Assembly (NCBI RefSeq): GCF_000934755.1
Contig: NZ_KN882177.1
Location: 27,307-91,306, forward strand
DNA length: 64,000 bases
Direction: 5' to 3'
DNA from: Desulfonatronovibrio magnus
GTDB taxonomy: Bacteria > Desulfobacterota > Desulfovibrionia > Desulfovibrionales > Desulfonatronovibrionaceae
Part shown: in pieces, positions 45,487 through 54,922 of the stretch
Numbering within the stretch: position 1 is the stretch's first letter
Layout: the number at the start of each line of letters is the position of its first letter
Program-made: the position numbers and the translations under genes
Notes under the pieces: model-generated
Seen by the model: the letters and a program-made list of their open reading frames with translations, nothing else
Databases searched by the model: none
What the model was told of the DNA's origin: nothing

Positions 45487-47880
45487 ATGTGGATCACCCA
45501 ACTTTTCAGCTACTGGTCCAGACAGATTTTTGCCCCTGGTACACTGCTGCGTAAAAAATACCAGTATTTCAGAGACCTTCTGGCTCTGGACCGCTATTGT
45601 CTGGAAAAGATGGCTGAAATTGAGGAGATTCACTATCGCAGCCTGCCATGTGATTATGCACGTCTAATCAGGCTGAGCGAAGAATTAGATGATGGAGTAG
45701 CCAAGCTCATCAAAAGCATAATCGCGCTGAATCCCCTGCGATACAAGGCATTACGCGACTACCATAAAAAAGTATCATTTTATATGCATCTGTCGTTGAA
45801 TATCAACGATCCTGACACCCAACCCCCGTACGCCCTGCCCATTGACCAAGAGCTCAAAGAAGATCTGGCCGGCGGCAAGGCCATGAACCTCAGTCTCATC
45901 AAGAGCAAGGGTTTTATTGCTCCAAGAGGTTTCTGTATAACTACCAATGCTTTTAATTCCATAGTTTCCGCCAACGTACTGCGCCCTAAAATTAATGAAC
46001 TGCTGAGCAGGGTGTGCCTTGATTCCATTGATGACTTTGAAAAGCGGTGTGCTGAAATTCAGGATCTCATACTTGATGCGGTAATTCCAGATGACGTACA
46101 GGAAGAGATTGATACCTTTCTTAATGATTTTCAGGGCTCCAGACTTGCTGTACGCTCCAGTGCATTTGGAGAAGACAGTGATTTAAGCTTTGCAGGACAG
46201 TATAAAAGCTTGCTCAAGGTCAAACCGGAAGAATTTGCTGACGCCTTCAGACAGGTCCTGGCCAGCAAGTATTCGCCTCGGGCCATGACGTACAGGATTC
46301 ATGCCGGTCTTCCTGATGAACTGCTGCCCATGGCAGTTCTGGTCCTGGAAATGGTAGATGCTGATCAAAGCGGGGTGGTCTACTCATCTGGTGTCAAAGA
46401 CAAGGATGAAATGGGCATTTATATTGTATCCGGGCTGGGAGACAAGCTGGTCAGTGGTGAAGTCAAAGCCAAAGAATACTTCATCAACAAGAAAGAAAAT
46501 TATGAATTCCATCAAGACCTGCCTTCTTATCTGCAGAAGCTCCATGACCAGGCACTTAAGTTAGAGGCATTGTTTGAAAAGCCCCAGGATATTGAGTGGG
46601 TGGTGGATAAAAAGGGCAGCCTTTTTTTATTACAGACCAGACCACTACATGCCATCAAACCCGACAACGATGCCCCGAGACTTGACCTGCCGGTTCTGGC
46701 CAAGGGTGAATGGGCCAGCCCCGGGCTGATCAGCGGCAAAATATTTGTCATTCAATCCAAGGAAGAAATTTCCAGAATTCCCAAAGGGAGTATAGTTGTT
46801 GCTCCTGGTCTGTATCCTGAACTGACAGCAGCCACAGACCTGCTCGGCGGTGTAATAACGAGAGAAGGCAGTGCTGCCAGTCATTTTGCCACTATTGCCA
46901 GAGAAGGGTCAATTCCAGTGATTATCAATGTTGCCGAGGCCATGGATACTTTTCAGAATAATCAACTGGTCACTCTCGATGGAAACAGAGGTATAGTCCA
47001 TGACGGTAAGGCAGAGCCAAGGATGCTCTTTTCATCCAAGAAAAAAACCTGGCTTACCGAGCGCATGAAAAAGGCTCTGGAACATATATCCACCCTGAAT
47101 CTCAAAGATGCTGACTCAGAAGATTTTGTTCCTCAGAATTGCAGATCCATGCATGACCTGATCCGATTTACGCATGAGATGGGAGTGCGAGAAATGTTTG
47201 CCCTGACCGATCGCAAGGGCAGAGGGCTTTATCGTTCTAAAGTGCTGGACCTTGATATTCCATTAGTATTTAGAGTTCTTAACTTAGAAAAAGGGCTTAC
47301 TGAGCAGGGAGATTCCCAGACTAAGGTGTCCTTAGACGACGTGACCTGCAAACCTTTCCTGGCCATGTTTTCCGGCCTGGGGCATGAAAAGATAGAATGG
47401 GATGCAAATATTCAGCATTTTGACTGGCAGGAATTTGACAAGGTCAGCGCCGGTGTTTTTGACCCTACCAAGTCCGCACTACTAAGCAGTTATGGCCTGC
47501 TGGCCAGTGACTATATGCACGCCCTTATTCGTTTCGGTTATCACTTTGTGGTTGTGGATGCCCTGCTGGGTAAAGAAAAGGAACTAAACTACATCCAGTT
47601 CAGCTTTAAGGGCGGCGGAGCAGATGAATCCAAGCGTCTCATGCGTCTTGAAACCATTCGCATGGTGCTTGCTGAGTTTGATTTCAGTATTGAAGTCCGG
47701 GGAGACCTTCTCAAGGCTGAGTATTCCCGGGAAAGTATGGTAGAAACAGAGAAAAGGCTCAAGGTTGTGGGCTATATCCTGGGCAGGACCAGACTGAAGG
47801 ATATGAGTATGGACGAGGAAAAAATTAAAAAACTCGCTCAGGAGTATTCAGGAGAAATTCATGATATTCTGGGGATTTAA
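45487..47880 (+). CDS. PEP-synthase-like phosphotransferase with unrecognised C-terminal domain
   Basis: The 797-residue protein has an N-terminal helical region (1-115) and a PPDK/PEP-synthase ATP-grasp domain (about 120-390, with RLAVRSSAFGEDS and LQTRP). A phosphohistidine swivel domain follows (about 405-510, catalytic His466 in GSAASHFATIARE). The PEP/pyruvate-binding TIM barrel that should follow is absent. In its place are about 285 residues (515-797) I do not recognise, including FKGGGADESKRL. The enzyme probably phosphorylates an acceptor other than pyruvate (inference). It starts 6 bp after the receiver gene. Confidence 0.85.
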   Translation: MWITQLFSYWSRQIFAPGTLLRKKYQYFRDLLALDRYCLEKMAEIEEIHYRSLPCDYARLIRLSEELDDGVAKLIKSIIALNPLRYKALRDYHKKVSFYMHLSLNINDPDTQPPYALPIDQELKEDLAGGKAMNLSLIKSKGFIAPRGFCITTNAFNSIVSANVLRPKINELLSRVCLDSIDDFEKRCAEIQDLILDAVIPDDVQEEIDTFLNDFQGSRLAVRSSAFGEDSDLSFAGQYKSLLKVKPEEFADAFRQVLASKYSPRAMTYRIHAGLPDELLPMAVLVLEMVDADQSGVVYSSGVKDKDEMGIYIVSGLGDKLVSGEVKAKEYFINKKENYEFHQDLPSYLQKLHDQALKLEALFEKPQDIEWVVDKKGSLFLLQTRPLHAIKPDNDAPRLDLPVLAKGEWASPGLISGKIFVIQSKEEISRIPKGSIVVAPGLYPELTAATDLLGGVITREGSAASHFATIAREGSIPVIINVAEAMDTFQNNQLVTLDGNRGIVHDGKAEPRMLFSSKKKTWLTERMKKALEHISTLNLKDADSEDFVPQNCRSMHDLIRFTHEMGVREMFALTDRKGRGLYRSKVLDLDIPLVFRVLNLEKGLTEQGDSQTKVSLDDVTCKPFLAMFSGLGHEKIEWDANIQHFDWQEFDKVSAGVFDPTKSALLSSYGLLASDYMHALIRFGYHFVVVDALLGKEKELNYIQFSFKGGGADESKRLMRLETIRMVLAEFDFSIEVRGDLLKAEYSRESMVETEKRLKVVGYILGRTRLKDMSMDEEKIKKLAQEYSGEIHDILGI

Positions 47881-48907
47881 GGCCCAAAAGAAAGAAGTTG
47901 TGAGCTGGGTTACTCCAAGTCTTGCAGTGGGGCATGCTCCCATGTCTTACGAACATCTAAAAAAGCTGAAAAAAGCTGGCATTGACTCCATTATCAATCT
48001 TTGCGCAGAGTTTCCCGACCTGCCCAAGATTGAGCAGGATGCAGGGTTTGATGTCTATTATCTGCCCATAGAGGATGAAGAAACACCCGAGATGCAGACC
48101 ATGGATGATGCCCTGGAATGGATAGACGAGTCTATTTATCTCGGCAAAAAGGTCATGGTGCACTGCAGGCATGGCATTGGAAGGACCGGAACCATTGTTT
48201 CAGCCTATCTGCTGCGCAAAGGACTCAGTGCAAGGCTTGTTCAGAAAAAATTAAAGAAACTTCGTTCCAAACCATCAAGTTACTGCCAGTGGAAACTCTT
48301 AAGGCAATACGGCAGGACCCAATGTGCTCTTAAAACCCGTGAGCCCAGCCTGGAGCATAAGAATATTGTTGATCTCAATCCCTTTTTTGATGATCTGGAG
48401 GCTATGCTGAACCGGATCGAAACAGAGATTTCCGGAACAGGCAGGCTGTGCGGTCGTGAGCACATGATGTGCTGCACGGAAAAAGTCAAGGTCAGCTTTG
48501 TGGAAGCTGTCTATATTGCCCACAAAATGAATGTCATGCTTTCGAGGGAAAAGCGCCAGGAGCTGATCAGCTATGCTGTGGATGTGTTAAACACCAGAGC
48601 GTCTACAGACAAGGGCCTGGTTGTCCAGCAGGAAAAACTGGTCTGCCCCCTGAGTCATAATCGAAAGTGTTCATTCTATACTCAAAGGCCCCTGGCATGT
48701 CGACTGTTTGATCATAAAAATCTGTCTAAGAAGGACAGAAAAAAGCTGCAGGAAAATATTCGTACACTCTCGGAAAATTTATTTCTGGCCTTTAGCGGTA
48801 GCTTTCTAAAGGATGATCTTACATTTGATCTCAACGAAGTCATTTCCGGCAAGTATGTTCAGAAATTCTTCTATGCACTTATGAAAGGCGAAGCTAAGGA
48901 GAAATAA
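47861..48907 (+). CDS. Dual-specificity/tyrosine phosphatase fused to a YkgJ-like cysteine-cluster domain
   Basis: The 348-residue protein has an N-terminal cysteine phosphatase fold with the P-loop VHCRHGIGRTG (Cys102, Arg108) and a likely general acid Asp72. The C-terminal half has Cys197, Cys204, Cys205, Cys262, Cys270 and Cys280 (RPLACRLF), the pattern of the YkgJ-type metal-binding family. The start lies within the end of the kinase-like gene (20-nt overlap), so the two are coupled. A phosphatase next to a phosphotransferase suggests opposite actions on one target (inference). Confidence 0.85.
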   Translation: MIFWGFKAQKKEVVSWVTPSLAVGHAPMSYEHLKKLKKAGIDSIINLCAEFPDLPKIEQDAGFDVYYLPIEDEETPEMQTMDDALEWIDESIYLGKKVMVHCRHGIGRTGTIVSAYLLRKGLSARLVQKKLKKLRSKPSSYCQWKLLRQYGRTQCALKTREPSLEHKNIVDLNPFFDDLEAMLNRIETEISGTGRLCGREHMMCCTEKVKVSFVEAVYIAHKMNVMLSREKRQELISYAVDVLNTRASTDKGLVVQQEKLVCPLSHNRKCSFYTQRPLACRLFDHKNLSKKDRKKLQENIRTLSENLFLAFSGSFLKDDLTFDLNEVISGKYVQKFFYALMKGEAKEK

Positions 48908-48913
48908 TTTTTT

Positions 48914-49816
48914 ATGCTTGAGACCATGCATAACGCGTCAATGATCTTTTTGAGCATTGTGTTTGAGTCTGCCCCATTCATTCTGATGGGTGCTTTTTTT
49001 TCCTCTTTGGTTCTTGTTTTTATTCCCAAAGAGTTTTTTCAGAAATACCTGCCTGCCAATCCTTTGCTGTCCATCCCTCCGGCTTTGATTTTGAGTGCTG
49101 TATTTCCTGTGTGTGAATGCGCTATCATTCCTGTCATACGCGGTCTGGTTCGCAAAGGCATGCCGCTTTGCGCCGGTGCTGTCTTTCTTGTTGCCGCGCC
49201 CATTCTAAACCCTATTGTTCTGGCCTCATCGTTTTATGCCTTCAGATTTGATCTGCAGGTTGTGGCCCTCAGGTTTGGAGTGGCTGCCCTGGTGGCAGTG
49301 CTTGTAGGGCTTGCAGTGTATATTTTTCTGGAGTCCAGGCCGGGATTCAAACTTGATAGACAGCTTCCCATGTCTTTTGAGAAACAGGCAAGCCCCGGTT
49401 TTTTCAGCTTTGCCTCCTGGAAAAGAATTTTTGATCATACTGTTGATGAATTTTTTACTGTGGGCAAATATTTTATTCTCGGTGCGGGCATAGCCTCGTT
49501 GTTTCAGACCATGCTCAGTCAGCAGATGGTATTCAATCTGGCTGAATCTGTATTTATCTCGCCGTTGATCATGATGTTCATGGCATATGTGCTGTCGCTT
49601 TGTTCCACTGCAGATGCTTTTGTTGCTGCATCCTTTGCCCATACCTTTCCCACCATGTCCATTGTGGCATTTCTGGTTTTTGGTCCAATGCTTGATATCA
49701 AGAATACAGCCATGCTTCTGGGCTATTTTCCGGTCCGGTTCGTTGTTGTGTTTGTAATATCAGTAAGTATTGCTGTATATCTTACTGTGGTAACTCTGCA
49801 TCATATCCTGGGATGA
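48914..49816 (+). CDS. COG0701-type permease (DUF318/ArsP-like)
   Basis: The 300-residue multi-helix membrane protein has the COG0701 signature VFPVCECAIIPVIRGLVRKGMPLCAGAVFLVAAPILNPIV (in two parts) and a second-half copy around SLCSTADAFVAASFAHTFP. Family members include an arsenical exporter (ArsP) and Bacillus YcgR; many are uncharacterised. It begins 6 bp after the phosphatase gene and is followed by its usual partner. Confidence 0.87.
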   Translation: MLETMHNASMIFLSIVFESAPFILMGAFFSSLVLVFIPKEFFQKYLPANPLLSIPPALILSAVFPVCECAIIPVIRGLVRKGMPLCAGAVFLVAAPILNPIVLASSFYAFRFDLQVVALRFGVAALVAVLVGLAVYIFLESRPGFKLDRQLPMSFEKQASPGFFSFASWKRIFDHTVDEFFTVGKYFILGAGIASLFQTMLSQQMVFNLAESVFISPLIMMFMAYVLSLCSTADAFVAASFAHTFPTMSIVAFLVFGPMLDIKNTAMLLGYFPVRFVVVFVISVSIAVYLTVVTLHHILG

Positions 49817-49829
49817 GGACGGACTGATC

Positions 49830-50768
49830 ATGCTGAAAGCCATAATTTTGCTGTTGCTGGCCATTATGCAGGTCAAGCTGATCTATACAGGAGATATTCT
49901 ATACTTTCTTGCCCCGCAAATGCTTGCTTTTTTCTATTTCTCCACCTTCAGTTTTCTTTTTCTTGCTGCTTACAAGGCCATGATTATTCTGGCTGAAACA
50001 GGCCTGGTAAAACATGACAGTTGCGACTGCGGGTGTCCTGACGGGCATGAGTCCAACCTGGGCAGACCTGTGATGTATGCCCTGTTCTGCATACTCCTGG
50101 GGCTGGGTTTTTTTGTGCAGCCCAAGCTGTTAGACAGTTCTGTGGCACAAAAAAAAGGCATTATTTACCATCAGATACAGCCCAGGGAACGCCTGGAGGA
50201 TGATCAGGTGGGCGATGTATATGATCAGCCAGAAGAAATTGACCATGAATGGTGGGAAAATTATGTCTTTGAGGGTGAGGAACACTCAGAGGCGCTTGAT
50301 AAAGAGCAGGAAGCGCTCAAGCAGGACCTCGGTATCTGGTATGATTCGGATTATTACCAGGAGCTGGCGGAAAGGTTGCTGAGTATGGACAGAATTGTTG
50401 TGGACGAAAAAGGATTTCTGGACATTATGATGGTCATTGCAGCTTATCAGGATGAGTTTCAGGACCGGGAGATCGAGTTGTCAGGGTTTGTGTACCGAGA
50501 CCATATGATGGATGATAGTGAGCTTGCCGTGACCCGGACAGCCATTACCTGCTGCCTGGCTGATGCTACATTTTACGGTATCCTGGTGCGTGGGCAGGGC
50601 CTGGCTGATTTTGCCACTGATTCATGGATAAAAGTGACCGGCAAGATTGATCAGGCTTTTGTTTTTGACCAGAACATGCTTATGATCAGGGCTGATAATG
50701 TTCAGCAGATACCTGTCCCGGAATCTCCTTATGTTTATCCGTATATTTACAGGCAATACATGCCATAA
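49830..50768 (+). CDS. TIGR03943/DUF1980-type partner of the COG0701 permease
   Basis: The 312-residue protein has two or three N-terminal membrane segments, a loop with HDSCDCGCPDGH, and a soluble C-terminal domain. The latter has the family marks GFVYRDHMMDD and AITCCLADATFYGILV. The family pairs with COG0701 permeases, like the Bacillus YcgQ-YcgR pair. It is the last gene of the 42-51 kb cluster and is followed by repeats rather than a terminator. Confidence 0.85.
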   Translation: MLKAIILLLLAIMQVKLIYTGDILYFLAPQMLAFFYFSTFSFLFLAAYKAMIILAETGLVKHDSCDCGCPDGHESNLGRPVMYALFCILLGLGFFVQPKLLDSSVAQKKGIIYHQIQPRERLEDDQVGDVYDQPEEIDHEWWENYVFEGEEHSEALDKEQEALKQDLGIWYDSDYYQELAERLLSMDRIVVDEKGFLDIMMVIAAYQDEFQDREIELSGFVYRDHMMDDSELAVTRTAITCCLADATFYGILVRGQGLADFATDSWIKVTGKIDQAFVFDQNMLMIRADNVQQIPVPESPYVYPYIYRQYMP

Positions 50769-50880
50769 CTTTAGAAGTGGATTGGCAGCCATAAGTATCT
50801 GGAATCAAGCTTTTTCTTGACCTCGCAACTATGTATTTGTAATCCGTTTATCAAAAGACAGAAGTCAACTATTACCTCTA

Positions 50881-51152
50881 AGTAACTAAAATCAAATTAG
50901 CAATAAATTCAGAGCATTACGGTTTTACCTGACAGATTGCTTCGGTCGCTTGGGCTCACTCTTGGGTGACAGATTTTGCGCAACTACATCCCTGACAGCA
51001 CAGGTGTCATTGCGAGCGAGTCTTCGAGCGCGGCAATCTCTAACGTGCTAAGGCTAATTTTTTAGTTACTTGCAAGTTCGGTCCCGGGCCTCCCGGGTGA
51101 GGAGCTTCTAAGTGGTCTTTAATAGCCTGCAGTATACAGGCTCCACTATTGA
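50881..51152. repeat. Dispersed repeat mosaic, inverted (R4, R1, partial R2)
   Basis: Read on the minus strand: partial R2 (51152-51113), R1 (51112-51064) and R4 (51070-50881). It is arranged as at 12006-12240. It fills the gap between the permease-partner gene and the ABC transporter ATPase. Confidence 0.85.
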
Positions 51153-51194
51153 AAGAATCAGCCCCAGGTTATGCATAGTGTCAAGGAGTAGCAA

Positions 51195-51923
51195 TTGATT
51201 GAGTTTAAACATGTTCACAAGTGGTTTGACAGCCTGTACGTCCTTAACGATATCCATCTGCATATAGAAAAGGGCGAGGTTGTAGTTGTGTGCGGCCCGT
51301 CAGGCTCCGGCAAAAGCACGCTGATTCGCTGTATCAATCGCTTGGAGCCAATTCAAAAAGGGGAAATTCTTGTAGACGGAATTAACCTCTACGCTCCTAA
51401 TGTTAATCTCACCAAGCTGCGGGCTGAAATTGGCTTTGTTTTTCAGCAATTCAATCTTTACCCTCATATGAGTGTGCTTGAAAACATATCTCTGGCGCCT
51501 ACTCTTGTGCGCGGCTTAACCCAGAAGCAAGCTTATGAACAAGCCATGGCACTGTTAGAAAAAGTCAATATTCCAGATAAGGCACATCACTACCCATCAC
51601 AATTGTCCGGAGGGCAGCAGCAGCGTGTGGCCATTGCCCGGGGGCTGGCCATGAACCCCAAGATAATGCTTTTTGATGAACCAACTTCAGCCCTGGATCC
51701 GGAAATGATCAATGAAGTTCTGGATGTAATGAAAGCCCTGGCCTTAGAAGGCATGACCATGGTTGTTGTTACGCATGAAATGGGCTTTGCCCGTGAAGTG
51801 GCAGACAGGGTCATATTTATGGATGAAGGTATCCTGGTGGAGCAGAACACTCCATCTCTTTTCTTTACTCAACCCCAGACTGATAGGGCAAAAAGCTTTC
51901 TCAGTAAAATACTATCCCATTAA
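51195..51923 (+). CDS. Polar amino-acid ABC transporter ATP-binding protein
   Basis: The 242-residue GlnQ/HisP-type ATPase has Walker [11 protein letters not shown]-loop [12 protein letters not shown], signature [15 protein letters not shown], Walker [14 protein letters not shown] and an H-loop VVTHEMGFA. The start is a TTG at 51195 with AAGGAG 6 nt upstream. It powers uptake through the permease at 53137, although a MITE-like element and the binding-protein gene lie between them. Confidence 0.94.
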   Translation: MIEFKHVHKWFDSLYVLNDIHLHIEKGEVVVVCGPSGSGKSTLIRCINRLEPIQKGEILVDGINLYAPNVNLTKLRAEIGFVFQQFNLYPHMSVLENISLAPTLVRGLTQKQAYEQAMALLEKVNIPDKAHHYPSQLSGGQQQRVAIARGLAMNPKIMLFDEPTSALDPEMINEVLDVMKALALEGMTMVVVTHEMGFAREVADRVIFMDEGILVEQNTPSLFFTQPQTDRAKSFLSKILSH

Positions 51924-51938
51924 TACTTGCATCTGAAA

Positions 51939-52091
51939 TGGGAGCGTTACGCGTTTCTGAAAAGTCAATTGGGGACAGTCCCGAAGCCAGGGACAGTCCC
52001 CGTGCCAAGCCGTCATAATCTGGTTTTAACATCAAAACAGCTATGACATACAACTTAAAATTCAAGTTTTCAGAAACGCGTAATGCTCCCA
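51939..52091. mobile_element. 153-bp MITE-like element with 25-bp terminal inverted repeats
   Basis: The left end (51939-51963) and right end (52067-52091) are inverted copies with one mismatch. The inside carries two nested GGGACAGTCCC palindromes and no coding capacity. A third, solitary copy of the same end lies at 63234-63260. No clear target duplication was seen. It sits in the gap between the ATPase and binding-protein genes. Confidence 0.8.
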
Positions 52092-52242
52092 CTGTGATAC
52101 ATTGGCCACGGGGTAACAGCACTTTTACTGCTTTTTTTTTACTTCGGGTCTATTAAAGAGGTTAACAGATATACCATCATCTGTTTTTTTATGTGTTGAG
52201 GCTAGTCCATAATAATGTTTTACAACTTCAGGAGGTAGTAAG

Positions 52243-53070
52243 ATGCGTTTTTGGAAGAGTGTTTTTTTTGCGCTGGCTGCATTGCTTGTCTGGTCACAGG
52301 TTGCTCTGGCCGGTCCAACCTATGACAGGGTAATGGAATCAGGAGTTGTCAGGGTGGGCATAATGACTGATTCAATTCCCGGTGCCTTTTATAACGACAA
52401 CAATGAGTGGGTCGGGTTTGATGTGGATATTGCTGAAGAGGTTGCCAAGCGCCTTGGAGTAGAGATTGAAAGGGTAGCTGTGACAAACCGTACGCGCATC
52501 ACCTTTATTCAGCAGGGACGCATTGATATGTCAGTAGCCAATATGACTCATACCCGTGAAAGGGACAGGGTCATTGACTTCTCCATCACTTACTTTTTCG
52601 ACGGTCAGAAAATTCTGGCCCCGGCTGGTCAGTTCTCAGATATTGAAGATTTAGTAGGGAAAAGAATTGCGACAATGCAGGGCACAACCTCTGAAATCAA
52701 TATCAGGAACCTGCTAAGAGAGCTTGGAGATCCAGATTATGCTTCGAATGTTATTTCCTTTCAGCGTGAATCAGAAGCCTTTCAAGCCCTGAAGCTGGGC
52801 CGTGTTGCTGGCTGGTCCACAGACAGCACAATTTTACTGGGCTATGCAGCTCAGGAGCCTGGAAAGTGGGAACTTGTGGGTGATTTCATAAGCGATGAAC
52901 CTTATGGAATAGGTGTTCCCCAGGATGACTCCGCCTGGAGAGATGCCATAAATTTTGCACTGCAGGATATGTGGCTTGATGGCACTTATATGGAAATATA
53001 CAACAAATGGTATGGTCCCGACACCCCATATTACTTCCCCATGACACGACAGATTGAAGTCTGGCCTTAG
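52243..53070 (+). CDS. Periplasmic amino-acid-binding protein of the ABC transporter
   Basis: The 275-residue protein has a signal peptide (residues 1-23, cut after ALA) and the family-3 binding fold: VRVGIMTDSIPGAFY, WVGFDVDIAEEVAKRLG and RIDMSVANMTHTRER. The substrate is probably a polar or acidic amino acid; the neighbouring asparaginase-fold gene makes Asn/Gln/Asp/Glu attractive (inference). A CAGGAGG ribosome binding site precedes the ATG. Confidence 0.93.
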   Translation: MRFWKSVFFALAALLVWSQVALAGPTYDRVMESGVVRVGIMTDSIPGAFYNDNNEWVGFDVDIAEEVAKRLGVEIERVAVTNRTRITFIQQGRIDMSVANMTHTRERDRVIDFSITYFFDGQKILAPAGQFSDIEDLVGKRIATMQGTTSEINIRNLLRELGDPDYASNVISFQRESEAFQALKLGRVAGWSTDSTILLGYAAQEPGKWELVGDFISDEPYGIGVPQDDSAWRDAINFALQDMWLDGTYMEIYNKWYGPDTPYYFPMTRQIEVWP

Positions 53071-53090
53071 TCCTGACACTTAAACCTTAC

Positions 53091-53121
53091 GGGGCCTGGG
53101 GCTTTTGCTCCGGGCCCTTTT
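53091..53121 (+). terminator. Hairpin with T-run between binding-protein and permease genes
   Basis: GGGGCCTGGGGC and GCTCCGGGCCC pair with one bulge around a TTTT loop, followed by TTTT. It probably lowers permease expression relative to the binding protein, as is common in such operons (inference). Confidence 0.75.
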
Positions 53122-53136
53122 ACGGGCAGCACCCTG

Positions 53137-54918
53137 ATGTACAAATCCTGGATATCCAAAGCCTGGGCTCAAAATTCAATTCTCATCAGTATTTTTGCGG
53201 CAGCGTTTATCTACTGGGGTTTTTTCTTTGAGTTTGGATATAATTTTGACTGGAGCGTATTGTTTACAGTCAACCCCACTTATGGAGAAAACCTTGGCTT
53301 TTACCTGATATACGGTCTGCAGGTCACTCTCAAGATCACCTTGATCAGCTCTGTACTGGCTCTTGCCCTCGGTACTTTTTTCGGGCTCGGGCGCCTGTCT
53401 AACTTTAAACCCTTTTACTGGGTATCAACTGCTTACGTAGAATTTTTCAGAAACACACCTCTTCTAGTTCAGCTCTTCTTCTGGTATTTTGCCATGCCTC
53501 AGGCCCTGCCCATGGAAATGCGGAACTGGCTGTTCGGGCTAAACTATGAGTTCTGGTGTGCTACAATCGGCCTTGCCATTTATACCGGATCGTTCATGGC
53601 CGAAGTCATCAGGGCTGGAATTCAGTCCATTGACAAGGGATTGCTGGAAGCCTCATATTCCAGCGGGCTTAATTATTTTCAAATCATGCGCAAGATTATT
53701 CTGCCTCTGGCATTTCGAGCCATTATTCCTCCCTTAGGCAGTGAGTTTCTCAACAATATGAAGAACTCTTCTCTGGCCATGGTTGTAGGTGTAGCGGACC
53801 TGACATGGCAGTCGCAGCAAATTGAATCTCTCACTTTCAGAGGCTTTGAAGCTACAACAGCTGCTACAATTATTTACTTGAGTCTTTCCCTGTCTATTTC
53901 CGGCATATTAAATACTATCAATGCCAGACTTCGACGGACGACCCAGCGTAAAAAGGATTTTCTCTCACAGAGTTATATTTTCATATCCTGGCCCTTCGTC
54001 AAAACCATGCTTGTTGTGCAAAGGGGGATAGCTGTTGTGGTTCCCAGGCAACAGCAGGGTCTTAAACTTACCAAAACTCAGACCGCCATTAAACAAGTAT
54101 CACTGATTAGCTGGAAGGCTTTAAATGCTGCTGCTAAACTGAGTTTTGGGCTGCTATTTGTTTATGGTGTCTACTTATGTGCCAAAGGGCTCTATTCTTT
54201 TAACTGGCAGATTATCTGGGACAGCCTGAGGACACTTCTCATCTGGCGTTTTCCGGATGGCAGGGCGGATGATATTTTTATGGGCCTGGGAGGTCTTAGT
54301 TTCTCCATAATCATGTCAGTAATTGCTATTTCCATCAGCTTTTTTATCGGGCTTGCAGTTGGACTGGGCAGGATGTCAAAAAACAATATTCTGCGCATTC
54401 CATGCATGATGTATATTGAATTTATCCGAGGCAATCCTCTGATTATTGTGATTTTCTGGGTTTACTTCTTTATTCCGGTGTTTTTTAATACTTTCATCAG
54501 CGTATTCTGGAGCGCAACCATTGCGTTAACTATTTTTACAGGCGCTTACATTGCGGAGATAGTGCGCGGGGGTATTCAAAATATTCCCAAAGGGCAGTTT
54601 GAAGCGGCCATGAGTACCGGACTTGGTTATTATCGCACCATGCGCCACATTATTCTGCCCCAGGCACTGAAACAGATGATTCCCGCCATTGTGGGCCAGT
54701 TTATCGCCATTTTTAAAGACACGTCCCTGGCCTTTGTAATTGGGGTTATGGAACTTACCTATGTTGCTCAAATCCTGAATAACCGTCTCATGATCTATCC
54801 TTTTGAAATTTACACTACCATAGCGGTGCTTTATTTTATCTGCTGCTACGCCATGAGCATTCTGGCAGCCAGGCTGGAACACAGACTAACCCCTGACAAG
54901 GTAAGGCTCAGGATGTAA
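53137..54918 (+). CDS. Fused double amino-acid ABC permease (two HisM/GlnP-type domains)
   Basis: The 593-residue protein contains two complete permease units in one chain. Unit 1 (about 50-275) has EFFRNTPLLVQLFFWY and an EAA loop EASYSSGLNYFQIMRKIILP. Unit 2 (about 375-590) has EFIRGNPLIIVIFW and EAAMSTGLGYYRTMRHIILP. They are joined by a basic linker with extra helices. This replaces the usual two-gene permease pair, so one polypeptide would form the whole channel. The next gene starts 4 bp later. Confidence 0.92.
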   Translation: MYKSWISKAWAQNSILISIFAAAFIYWGFFFEFGYNFDWSVLFTVNPTYGENLGFYLIYGLQVTLKITLISSVLALALGTFFGLGRLSNFKPFYWVSTAYVEFFRNTPLLVQLFFWYFAMPQALPMEMRNWLFGLNYEFWCATIGLAIYTGSFMAEVIRAGIQSIDKGLLEASYSSGLNYFQIMRKIILPLAFRAIIPPLGSEFLNNMKNSSLAMVVGVADLTWQSQQIESLTFRGFEATTAATIIYLSLSLSISGILNTINARLRRTTQRKKDFLSQSYIFISWPFVKTMLVVQRGIAVVVPRQQQGLKLTKTQTAIKQVSLISWKALNAAAKLSFGLLFVYGVYLCAKGLYSFNWQIIWDSLRTLLIWRFPDGRADDIFMGLGGLSFSIIMSVIAISISFFIGLAVGLGRMSKNNILRIPCMMYIEFIRGNPLIIVIFWVYFFIPVFFNTFISVFWSATIALTIFTGAYIAEIVRGGIQNIPKGQFEAAMSTGLGYYRTMRHIILPQALKQMIPAIVGQFIAIFKDTSLAFVIGVMELTYVAQILNNRLMIYPFEIYTTIAVLYFICCYAMSILAARLEHRLTPDKVRLRM

Positions 54919-54922
54919 AACC

